From assembly GCF_016862635.1 (NCBI RefSeq), contig NZ_BONI01000033.1, forward strand, positions 31,123-95,122: DNA of 64,000 nt, given 5' to 3'. Positions 42,475-49,504 of the stretch are shown one piece after another (positions within the stretch are counted from its first letter, which is position 1; the number at the start of each line of letters is the position of its first letter). This DNA is from Catellatospora coxensis (GTDB lineage Bacteria > Actinomycetota > Actinomycetes > Mycobacteriales > Micromonosporaceae). Under the pieces are notes generated by a model. It saw only the letters and a list, made by a program, of their open reading frames with translations, was not told the DNA's origin and ran no database searches. The position numbers were made by a program, and so were the translations under genes.

Positions 42475-43941
42475 ATGTTGCTGACCTGGCCACGTGCCAT
42501 CACCCGGCGCGTTCTGTCGCTCGTCGTAGCCGTCCTGCTCGGCGTGTCCATGGCCGTCGTCGTCCACCCCGGCCGGGCCGACGCCGCACCCGGGCCGACC
42601 TTCCGCAACCCGGCCGTCGACGTGCCCAACAGCGGCGACCCGACGCTGACGTACTACAACGGTTACTACTACTACGTAGCGACCACCTGGTCCTCCGACG
42701 TGGTGATGCGCCGCTCGCGGACCATCTCCGCGCTGCGCGGCGCGCCCGAGCAGGTCGTCGTGCGCACCGGCGGCACGACGATGTGGGCCCCGCACCTCGA
42801 AATGATCAACAACCGGTGGTACCTGTACTACTCCGTCGAGCAGAGCGGCGGCGCGCGGCGCACCCACGTCGCCGAGAGCGCCGGGACCGACCCGCTCGGG
42901 CCGTACACCATCCGGGGCATCCTCAACCTGATGCCCAACAACGGCTGGGCCATCGACGCCGCGATCCTCAAGCTCAACGGCGCGAACTACGTGATGTTCT
43001 CGGCGTTCCACCCGAGCGACAACCTGCAGTCGCTGTACATCTCCCCGCTGACCAACCCGTGGACGGCAGGGGCGTACGGCACCCGCATCTCCGCGCCGAC
43101 GCTGTCCTGGGAGACCCAGAACGGGGCCGTCAACGAGGGCGCGTTCGCGCTGCAGCGCAACGGCCGGACCTGGATCACGTACTCGGCCAGCCACTGCAAC
43201 GGGCCGAACTACAAGCTGGGCATGCTCGAATACCGGGGCGGCGACCCCCTCGCGGCGTCCTCGTGGACCAAGGCCGCCAACCCGATCTTCCAGCGCAGCG
43301 ACGCCAACGGCGTGTACGGGCCGGGCCACCACTCGTTCTTCACCTCACCCGACGGCACGGAGACCTGGATCGCGTACCACGCCAACAGCTCCTCCTCGCA
43401 GGGCTGCGGCACCACCCGCACCACCCGCGTGCAGAAGATCTCCTGGAACTCCGACGGCACCCCCAACCTGGGCGTGCCCGCTTCCCTGTCCACCATCCAG
43501 CCCGGCCCGTCCGGGGAGTCCAACGCCACCCCGGTCGAGATCCGCAACCGGCACAGCAACCTCTGCCTCGACGACTACAACTCGGTGACCACCCCGGGCG
43601 CCGAGGTGCGGCAGTGGACCTGCGGCACGCAGGCCAATCAGGACTGGTACGTGACCCCGCTCGACAACGGCTACTACCAGATCAGCAATCGGCTCAGTGG
43701 GCTCTGCCTCGACGACTACAACTTCGGGACCACCCCCGGCGCCGAGGTGCGGCAGTGGACCTGCAACGGCCTGGCCGTCCAGCAATGGCAGGTCAACGCG
43801 GTCACGGGCGGCTACTCGACGCTCGTCAACCGGCACAGCGGCCTCTGCCTGGACGACTACAACTGGGCCACCACCCCGGGCGCGGAAGTGCGCCAGTGGA
43901 CCTGCCTGAACAACAACGCCCAGCACTGGCGTATCTCCTAG
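42475..43941 (+). CDS. exported GH43 enzyme with ricin-type lectin domain
   Basis: 488 residues, Sec-type signal ending near RADAAPG. The propeller has SGDPTLTYYNGYYYYVATTW (catalytic Asp), MWAPHLEMINNRWYLYYS and AVNEGAFALQRNGRTWITYS (acid Glu). Residues from about 355 form a beta-trefoil of three nearly identical repeats, each containing LCLDDYN, TTPGAEVRQWTC and a Q-x-W motif. Ricin-type domains bind galactose or xylan. ATG 42475 is spaced better from TTGGAG than the GTG at 42469. It lies 13 bases after the previous gene. Confidence 0.92.
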   Translation: MLLTWPRAITRRVLSLVVAVLLGVSMAVVVHPGRADAAPGPTFRNPAVDVPNSGDPTLTYYNGYYYYVATTWSSDVVMRRSRTISALRGAPEQVVVRTGGTTMWAPHLEMINNRWYLYYSVEQSGGARRTHVAESAGTDPLGPYTIRGILNLMPNNGWAIDAAILKLNGANYVMFSAFHPSDNLQSLYISPLTNPWTAGAYGTRISAPTLSWETQNGAVNEGAFALQRNGRTWITYSASHCNGPNYKLGMLEYRGGDPLAASSWTKAANPIFQRSDANGVYGPGHHSFFTSPDGTETWIAYHANSSSSQGCGTTRTTRVQKISWNSDGTPNLGVPASLSTIQPGPSGESNATPVEIRNRHSNLCLDDYNSVTTPGAEVRQWTCGTQANQDWYVTPLDNGYYQISNRLSGLCLDDYNFGTTPGAEVRQWTCNGLAVQQWQVNAVTGGYSTLVNRHSGLCLDDYNWATTPGAEVRQWTCLNNNAQHWRIS

Positions 43942-43947
43942 GCCTCC

Positions 43948-43981
43948 GCGGGCGTCGGCGCGAACCTGCGCCGGCGCCCGC
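43948..43981. terminator. bidirectional terminator after the GH43 operon
   Basis: GCGGGCGTCGGCGC and GCGCCGGCGCCCGC form a 14-base stem with two central mismatches between convergent stops at 43941 and 43991. Confidence 0.7.
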
Positions 43982-43990
43982 CGCGGCAGG

Positions 43991-45307
43991 TCAGGGCGTG
44001 CTGCGGGCGAGCTGCATGAGGAACTCGGCGTTGCTGCCCGTCTTGCGCAGCCGGTCGACCAGCTGTTCGCCGGTCTGCTGGCTGTCCATGGTGTGCAGGG
44101 CGCGGCGCAGCCGGCGGACCAGCTCCAGCTCCTGCGGGCCGACCAGCAGCTCCTCGCGGCGGGTGCTGGAGGTGTCGACGTCGACGGCCGGGAAGACCCG
44201 CCGGTCGGCGAGCCCGCGCAGCAGCCGCAGCTCGGCGTTGCCGGTGCTCTTGAACTCCTCGAAGATGACGGTGTCGCCCAGCGAGCCGGTCTCCACCAGC
44301 GCGGTGGCGATGACGGTCAGCGAGCCGCCGCCCTCGATGGTGCGGGCCGCGCCCAGGAAACGCTTGGGCGCGTGCAGCGCGCCGGCCTCGATGCCGCCGG
44401 ACATGATGCGGCCGTTGGACGGCGCGGCGAGGTTGTGGGCGCGGCCCAGCCGGGTGATGGAGTCGAGCAGCACGACTACGTCGCGGCCCTGCTCGACCAG
44501 GCGTTTGGCGCGCTCGATGGCCAGTTCGGCGACCGCGATGTGGTCGGCCGGCGGCCGGTCGAACGTCGACGAGATCACCTCGCCGCGTACGGTGCGGCGC
44601 ATGTCGGTGACCTCTTCCGGGCGCTCGTCGATGAGGATCGCCATGACGTGCGCGGCGGGGTGGTTGACCGCGAGCGCGTGGGCGATCGCCTGCAGCACCA
44701 TGGTCTTGCCCGCCTTGGGTGGCGACACGACCAGGGCCCGCTGGCCCTTGCCGATCGGGGTGAGCAGGTCGATCACCCGGGTGGTCAGGACGTCCGGGGT
44801 GGTCTCCAGGCGCATGCGCTCCCGCGGGTAGATCGGGGTGAGCGCGTAGAAGTCGGGCCGGTCGCGCATCTGCTCGCCGGGCTCGCCGTTGACGGTGTCG
44901 ATCGTGGTGACGGTGGGCCGCTGGGCGCGGCGCTGGTCGGCGCGCTCGCCGGAGCCGGACCGCCGGACGGTCGCCGGCTGCGCGGCGGCGCCGGTGACGA
45001 GGTCGCCGCGGCGCAGGCCCAGGCGCTGGACCAGGCCGGGCGGCAGGTACGGGTCGCCCGGGTCGGGCAGGTAGCCGGTGAGCCGCACGAAGTGGTGCTT
45101 GTCGCGGACGTCGACGACGCCGCTGATCGCCGCCGCCGCGGCGGGTTCGGCGCTCGGCTCGGCGGCATCGTGCTCGGCGCGGTCCTGCGCGGTCACGCGG
45201 GGGCGCGCCGTCGTGCGCCGGCGTCGGGTGGTGGCGGCGGGTCCCGTCGCGCCCGTCGCGTCGGCAAGGCTCGTCGCGGCCGCGGGCCGCAGGTCGAGAT
45301 CGGTCAT
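43991..45307 (-). CDS. rho: transcription termination factor Rho, compact form
   Basis: 438 residues. The RNA-binding OSB domain (GVVDVRDKHHFVRLTGYLP) is followed by the hexameric helicase: Walker A SPPKAGKTMVLQ, Walker B DVVVLLDSITRLGRAHN, the R-loop ARTIEGGGSLTVIATALVETGS and EFKSTGNAELRL. It uses ATP to release nascent RNA. Typical actinobacterial Rho is about 600-700 residues because of a long N-terminal insertion; here only about 65 residues precede the OSB domain. The gene is also not next to prfA or rpmE, so it may be a second, specialised Rho. Its 5' region to about 45840 is long and may be autoregulatory. Confidence 0.9.
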   Translation of the reverse strand: MTDLDLRPAAATSLADATGATGPAATTRRRRTTARPRVTAQDRAEHDAAEPSAEPAAAAAISGVVDVRDKHHFVRLTGYLPDPGDPYLPPGLVQRLGLRRGDLVTGAAAQPATVRRSGSGERADQRRAQRPTVTTIDTVNGEPGEQMRDRPDFYALTPIYPRERMRLETTPDVLTTRVIDLLTPIGKGQRALVVSPPKAGKTMVLQAIAHALAVNHPAAHVMAILIDERPEEVTDMRRTVRGEVISSTFDRPPADHIAVAELAIERAKRLVEQGRDVVVLLDSITRLGRAHNLAAPSNGRIMSGGIEAGALHAPKRFLGAARTIEGGGSLTVIATALVETGSLGDTVIFEEFKSTGNAELRLLRGLADRRVFPAVDVDTSSTRREELLVGPQELELVRRLRRALHTMDSQQTGEQLVDRLRKTGSNAEFLMQLARSTP

Positions 45308-45916
45308 GGGTACTCCTCGGAGACGGTGCGCCAGGGCACGGGCGTGCCGGGCGCGATGGGCACCGAGCGCCTGATCACGTCTGCCGGGCTGCGTCTCCGG
45401 TGTGGTGCGGAGGGTTCAGCGGCTGAGGCGGCGGTGCGGTGGAAACCGGTCCCGGCGGACGCGGAATGCGCGGCCGGTTCTCGGGGAAGGGGCATCCTCG
45501 GGGCGGGAACTCCACGCCTGCATCGAGAGATGCTTGATCAAAGGTACCCCACCGGGACGGTCGGGGCAACCGGCACGCCGACACGGCCGCGATCCGGCCT
45601 CGTCCGGCGATCTTGCGGGACGGGGGTCACGCCCGCGGGCGCGTCACAAGGAGAGTGGCCGCGCGGGCCGCTCCCCTTGTGCCCCCGTTACGCCGCTGTG
45701 CAGGCACTCCCCCGCGAACGCCTGCCGCCCCGCGCGGGTGCGGCCCCGCGCGGTCCTGTTCGTCCGGACGCGAAACGCCGAAAGCGCACGGCTTTCGGGC
45801 CGTGCTCTGGCGAATTGAGTCTTGGACCCCGACAGCATAGGCTGTCGACTATGGATTCTGTCAACCACAGCTAACAGCTCGGTGGTTGGCGTCAGCTTCA
45901 GATGACTAGGGGCGTC
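45308..45916. other. long divergent region between rho and the XRE operon
   Basis: About 610 bases without a supported gene. It should contain the rho leader and promoter on the minus strand and the XRE operon promoter at 45815-45843 on the plus strand. Overlapping open frames on both strands are Arg/Pro-rich and not credible. Confidence 0.5.
45815..45843 (+). promoter_or_regulatory. candidate housekeeping promoter of the XRE operon
   Basis: TTGAGT (45815-45820), 17 bases, then TAGGCT (45838-45843) fits the actinobacterial SigA pattern. A nearby AACCAC/GTGGTT inverted repeat around 45863-45887 could be the XRE operator. Positions are read from the sequence; activity is inferred. Confidence 0.5.
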
Positions 45917-46321
45917 ATGGGCGAGAACACCGGCCCAGGAACGGTCGCCGAGCGCTTGACCAGGCTTTTCGACACGAGCACCAACCCGCGCACGGCGAAG
46001 CGCTACACCGACCGCGAGGTGGCCGCGGCGGTCGGCTGCTCCCATACGCTGATCTTCGATCTGCGCAAGGGCAACACCCCGCCGGAGAAGACCCAGGCGG
46101 GCATCCTCATGCGGCTGGCCAGGCACTTCGGCATGGACGACAACCACCTCATGCCGGCCGGCTCGGGCACCGTCGACCCCGAGGTCTGGTCCTTCGCGAT
46201 GCGGGCGCGGACCATCTCACCGGCGGGCCTGGCCATGCTCAACGGTGTCCTGGATCACATCGCCGAGCTGGAGGCTCGCGCGGCCACCCGGCCCGGCGTG
46301 ACCGACGACGCGCCGATTTAG
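45917..46321 (+). CDS. XRE-like helix-turn-helix regulator
   Basis: 134 residues. The DNA-binding part is TDREVAAAVGCSHTLIFDLR followed by KGNTPPEKTQAGILMRLARH, a lambda-repressor-type helix-turn-helix. The C-terminal half is helical (EVWSFAMRARTISPAGLAML). ATG 45917 has AGGGG four bases upstream and is preferred over ATG 45902. It is the first gene of a four-gene operon and is followed 11 bases later by a gene for a HEXXH protease-like protein. That pairing is typical of ImmR/ImmA-type regulator and antirepressor systems. Confidence 0.83.
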   Translation: MGENTGPGTVAERLTRLFDTSTNPRTAKRYTDREVAAAVGCSHTLIFDLRKGNTPPEKTQAGILMRLARHFGMDDNHLMPAGSGTVDPEVWSFAMRARTISPAGLAMLNGVLDHIAELEARAATRPGVTDDAPI

Positions 46322-46332
46322 ACTGTCGGCCT

Positions 46333-46857
46333 ATGCCAGCCAGCCGCGAGGTCGACGCCGAGTGCCGCGCCGCGCTCGACGGTCTGGCCATCCCCGACCC
46401 CTGGGACGTGGTAGCGCTGGTCGAGTGGCTCGGGCAGCGGCGCCGCCGCCCGATCATCCTGATCCCGTGGCCGACGGCGGGCGGGGTCACCGGCTGCTGG
46501 GTGGCTGCGGCGCACCAGGACTACATCGTCTACGAGCGCACCGCGACCCCGCTGCACCGGTCGGTGATCGTCTGCCACGAGGTGGCGCACATCTGGCTCG
46601 GGCACCGCGGCCACCCCACGACCGCCCTGGCGGAGGAGTCCGTGCTGCCGCACGGCTACAGCGACGACGAGGAGATCCGCGCCGAGACCCTGGCGGAGCT
46701 GATCCTCGAACAGGCCGCGCTGCCGGCCCCCAAGGTGCCCGAGGACGTGCTGCGGGTGATGAAGACACTGGATCAAGGAGTGACCGTTGATTCCCTGGCT
46801 GACCAGCGGGGCGTTCCTGCTCGCCGCCGTCGTCGTTGGCTCGGTCCTCGCCCGTAG
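46333..46857 (+). CDS. ImmA/IrrE-like metallopeptidase
   Basis: 174 residues. The zinc peptidase motif HEVAH appears in HRSVIVCHEVAHIWLGHRGH, followed by an acidic helix (DDEEIRAETLAELILEQAAL), where Glu probably completes the metal site, as in ImmA/IrrE (COG2856). Such proteins cleave the partner XRE repressor when triggered. The last 23 residues (71 bases) overlap the next gene, whose ribosome binding site AAGGAG lies inside this reading frame, so the two are translationally coupled. Confidence 0.85.
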   Translation: MPASREVDAECRAALDGLAIPDPWDVVALVEWLGQRRRRPIILIPWPTAGGVTGCWVAAAHQDYIVYERTATPLHRSVIVCHEVAHIWLGHRGHPTTALAEESVLPHGYSDDEEIRAETLAELILEQAALPAPKVPEDVLRVMKTLDQGVTVDSLADQRGVPARRRRRWLGPRP

Positions 46858-48010
46858 GCCGCAGGCGCGCACCCCCGCGGGCAAGGCGCTGCTCGCCTGG
46901 AACCTGCTCGGCAGCGCGGCGCAGGTCGTCACCATTCACCCCGTGTACCAGGCGATCAGCTCGCTGACCGGCCACCACAACACCGCGATCGTGATCAGCC
47001 ACAGCCTCGGGCTGGTCGCCGCGTTCTTCGCCCAGATCATGATGCTGTGCTGGACCCGCGGCGCCGGCGGGGCCCGCGCCGCGGCCCGCTACCGGGCCGC
47101 GATCACCGGCGCGGCGATCGCGGTCCTCGTCGTGCTGTTCGCGCTCACGCCCGAGGTCGCCGACACCCCGTCGAGCTGGCGGCTGGACAACATCGACCGG
47201 AGCACCGTGGCGCTCTACTCGGTCGGTTACGCCCTGGCGTACTCGTGGGTGCTGCTGGACCTGTGCCGGCTGAGCGTCCGCTACTCGCGGATGGTGGTCA
47301 CGCCGCAGACCCGGGTCGGGTTGCGGCTGTTCACGGTCGGCACCGCGTTCGGCCTGGCATACCAGCTGATGGCGGCGGTGGACGGGCTGGCCGGCCTCAC
47401 CGGGCACCGGTTCCCCGCGCACACGCCGCTGAGCCTGGCGCTGGTCTGCATCGGGGTGGTGTTCCTCTGCCTCGGCGCGATCGTCCCGCTCGTCACCACC
47501 GCCGTGATCGAGTTCGTGCGGCGCTGCCGCCAGGCCTGGCTGTGCCACCGCATGGAGCCGCTCTACCGCGACCTGGCCGCCGAGTACCCGCAGGTCCTGA
47601 AAGGCCCAGTGCGGTACGGCACCGCGGGCTGGCTGGTCAACTGGTACGGCAACGGGCGGCGGCTGATGCAGCGCACCATCGAGGTCCACGACGGGTTGTC
47701 CGAGCTGCGGCCCTGGCTGGACGATCTCGCGTACCGGGTCGGCGCGGCCGAGGCCGTGAAGCAGGGCTTCGACGCCGACACGGTGCTCCTGGTCGCGCAG
47801 GCCGCCCAGGTCGCCGACGCGCTGCGGGCCGAACGCGCGGGCGAGCCAGGCCACCAGGTCCATGTGGAGATGGTCGAGGTGGCCATGGACCGCGAGGCGG
47901 TGTGGCTGGCGCGGCTGGCCCAGACCTACCGCTCCCGCATCATCGAACTCGTCCTGGCCGAGCTGGCGCTGCGCCGCGGCCACGCCGCCGACCAGCCCGT
48001 GGGGAACTGA
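46787..48010 (+). CDS. MAB_1171c-family membrane protein
   Basis: 407 residues from TTG 46787, with AAGGAG exactly six bases upstream. Seven hydrophobic segments span residues 3-245 (WLTSGAFLLAAVVVGSVLA, SHSLGLVAAFFAQIMMLCW, ITGAAIAVLVVLFALTP and others). A cytoplasmic C-terminal domain of about 160 residues contains CHRMEPLYRDLAAEYPQVL and EMVEVAMDREAVWLARLAQ. I recall this as the MAB_1171c (DUF6545) family, often found with XRE and ImmA/IrrE genes. No transport activity has been shown to my knowledge; the exported or sensed molecule is unknown. Confidence 0.85.
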   Translation: MIPWLTSGAFLLAAVVVGSVLARRPQARTPAGKALLAWNLLGSAAQVVTIHPVYQAISSLTGHHNTAIVISHSLGLVAAFFAQIMMLCWTRGAGGARAAARYRAAITGAAIAVLVVLFALTPEVADTPSSWRLDNIDRSTVALYSVGYALAYSWVLLDLCRLSVRYSRMVVTPQTRVGLRLFTVGTAFGLAYQLMAAVDGLAGLTGHRFPAHTPLSLALVCIGVVFLCLGAIVPLVTTAVIEFVRRCRQAWLCHRMEPLYRDLAAEYPQVLKGPVRYGTAGWLVNWYGNGRRLMQRTIEVHDGLSELRPWLDDLAYRVGAAEAVKQGFDADTVLLVAQAAQVADALRAERAGEPGHQVHVEMVEVAMDREAVWLARLAQTYRSRIIELVLAELALRRGHAADQPVGN

Positions 48011-48012
48011 CC

Positions 48013-48852
48013 ATGTCGCGACTCCAGCACCTCGACCCTGCCGTCGACCACCACGCGATCTACCGGCATCTCGCGCTGCGCGAGTTCGCGGCGGACGTGC
48101 GCATCGGGCTCAACCTCGCGTTCTACCGGACGTTCGCGGTGCCGGCGGCCGCGCGGCTGCTGCTGGACACCGGCGAGATGACCGAGCGGTCCACGAAACG
48201 GACCGACGACACCGGGCTGATGATGTACGAGGTGATCGCCCACGGCCCCCACCATCCGCGCAGCCGGCAGGTCATCTCGGCGCTCAACCGCATCCACCGC
48301 GTGTACGACATCACCGCCGACGAGTACCGCTACACGCTGGGCACCTTCATCTTCATCCCGACCCGCTGGATCGACCGGTACGGCCCGCGCCGGCTCACCA
48401 CCGCCGAACGCACCGCCACCTGGCACTTCTGGATCGAGGTCGGCAAGCTCATGAACATCCGCGACGTCCCGGCGACGTGGGCGGAGTTCGAGCGGTGGTT
48501 CAACGCCTACGAGCGCGACAACTTCGCCTACGACGAGGCGGCGACCAGGCTGATGGACGCCACCCGGGACGTGCTGGCGAGCCGCTTCCCGAAGGTGCTG
48601 CGCCGCTGGGCGGGCGCGGCCGGCGACGCGCTGCTCGACGACGACGTCCGGCGGGCGCTCGGCGTGCCGAAGCCGAACCCGGTGATCCGCGCCGCCGTGC
48701 ACGGACTGCTGCGGGCCGGCGCCGTCAAGCGACGCCTGCGGCCGGCGACCAGGGACGTCTTCACCCCGGGCCAGCCCAGCCGCAATTACCCCGGCGGGTA
48801 CACGATCGAGCAGCTGGGACCCGATCCGGTGCGGCCGGCCGCGCGGCGCTGA
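48013..48852 (+). CDS. MpaB-like (DUF2236) oxygenase
   Basis: 279 residues, two bases after the previous gene. Family features are REFAADVRIGLNLAFYRTFA, AHGPHHPRSRQVISALNRIH (the His pair of the DUF2236 heme pocket), YRYTLGTFIFIPTRWIDRYG and GKLMNIRDVPATWAEFERW. Relatives include the rubber oxygenase Lcp and MpaB. The enzyme could act on a lipid or polyprenyl-like substrate made or moved by the adjacent membrane protein. Heme binding is inferred from the family. Confidence 0.82.
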   Translation: MSRLQHLDPAVDHHAIYRHLALREFAADVRIGLNLAFYRTFAVPAAARLLLDTGEMTERSTKRTDDTGLMMYEVIAHGPHHPRSRQVISALNRIHRVYDITADEYRYTLGTFIFIPTRWIDRYGPRRLTTAERTATWHFWIEVGKLMNIRDVPATWAEFERWFNAYERDNFAYDEAATRLMDATRDVLASRFPKVLRRWAGAAGDALLDDDVRRALGVPKPNPVIRAAVHGLLRAGAVKRRLRPATRDVFTPGQPSRNYPGGYTIEQLGPDPVRPAARR

Positions 48853-48873
48853 CGGGCGGCCGTAGGGCGACCT

Positions 48874-48890
48874 GAAGCGAACCGTAAGCA
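48874..48890 (+). promoter_or_regulatory. SARP-box-like direct repeat upstream of the DHFR-family gene
   Basis: GAAGCGAACCGTAAGCA holds AAGCG and AAGCA exactly 11 bases apart, the spacing of SARP heptamer repeats. CAATGT, 8 bases on, could be the -10 element. Fifteen of 16 core bases match the site at 52578 before the other flanking gene of the BTAD regulator. Confidence 0.7.
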
Positions 48891-48948
48891 CGACCGGGCA
48901 ATGTTCGTGGTGCAGACAGCGAGCACCACCGACATCCAGGAGACTCCG

Positions 48949-49503
48949 ATGCGCAAGCTCATCAACTCGACCTACATCACTCTCGACGGCGTCATCGAGA
49001 ACCCCATGTGGACCGTGCCGTACTTCGACGACGAGGCCGCCGCGTTCGCCGGTTTCCAGACCAGCACCGCCGACGCGCTGCTGATGGGCCGGGCCACCTA
49101 CGACGGCATGTCGGCGGCCTGGCCGAACCGCGACGAGAGCGACCCGAGCACCGGCGCGGCCTACTTCAACAACGTGAAGAAGTACGTCGCGTCGACCACG
49201 CTGACCGACCCCGCGTGGAAGAACAGCGAGGTCCTGCAGGGCGACCTGGTCGAAGAGGTCGCCCGGATCAAGGCGCAGGACGGCGGGGACATCCTGCAGT
49301 ACGGGTACGGTTCGGTGACCACGCAGCTCATCCGGGCCGGGCTGGTCGACGAGGTCCGCTTCTGGATCTGCCCGGTGCTGGAGGGCGGCGACAGCCTGAC
49401 CACCCCGCTCAAGGACGTCAAGGCGTCGTTCGAGCTGGTCGACACCAAGGTCATGAAGAGCGGCGTCGTCATCGTCTCGTACCGGCCGAAGGCCGCCGAG
49501 TGA
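48949..49503 (+). CDS. dihydrofolate reductase-like (RibD C-terminal) protein
   Basis: 184 residues. Recognisable phrases are NSTYITLDGVIENP, DALLMGRATYDGMSAAWP, GDILQYGYGSVTTQLIRAGLVDE and CPVLEGGDSLTT, the NADPH-binding RibD_C/DHFR fold. These proteins reduce pteridine- or pyrimidine-like molecules, but most family members, like this one, have unknown substrates. ATG 48949 follows CAGGAGA; a start at 48901 lacks a ribosome binding site and falls in the promoter. It is convergent with, and probably controlled by, the BTAD regulator. Confidence 0.9.
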   Translation: MRKLINSTYITLDGVIENPMWTVPYFDDEAAAFAGFQTSTADALLMGRATYDGMSAAWPNRDESDPSTGAAYFNNVKKYVASTTLTDPAWKNSEVLQGDLVEEVARIKAQDGGDILQYGYGSVTTQLIRAGLVDEVRFWICPVLEGGDSLTTPLKDVKASFELVDTKVMKSGVVIVSYRPKAAE

Positions 49504-49504
49504 C

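Noticed and set aside
45402..45818. Plus-strand frames upstream of the XRE operon
   Set aside because: Arg-rich, not conserved-looking, and they overlap the probable rho leader and XRE promoter.
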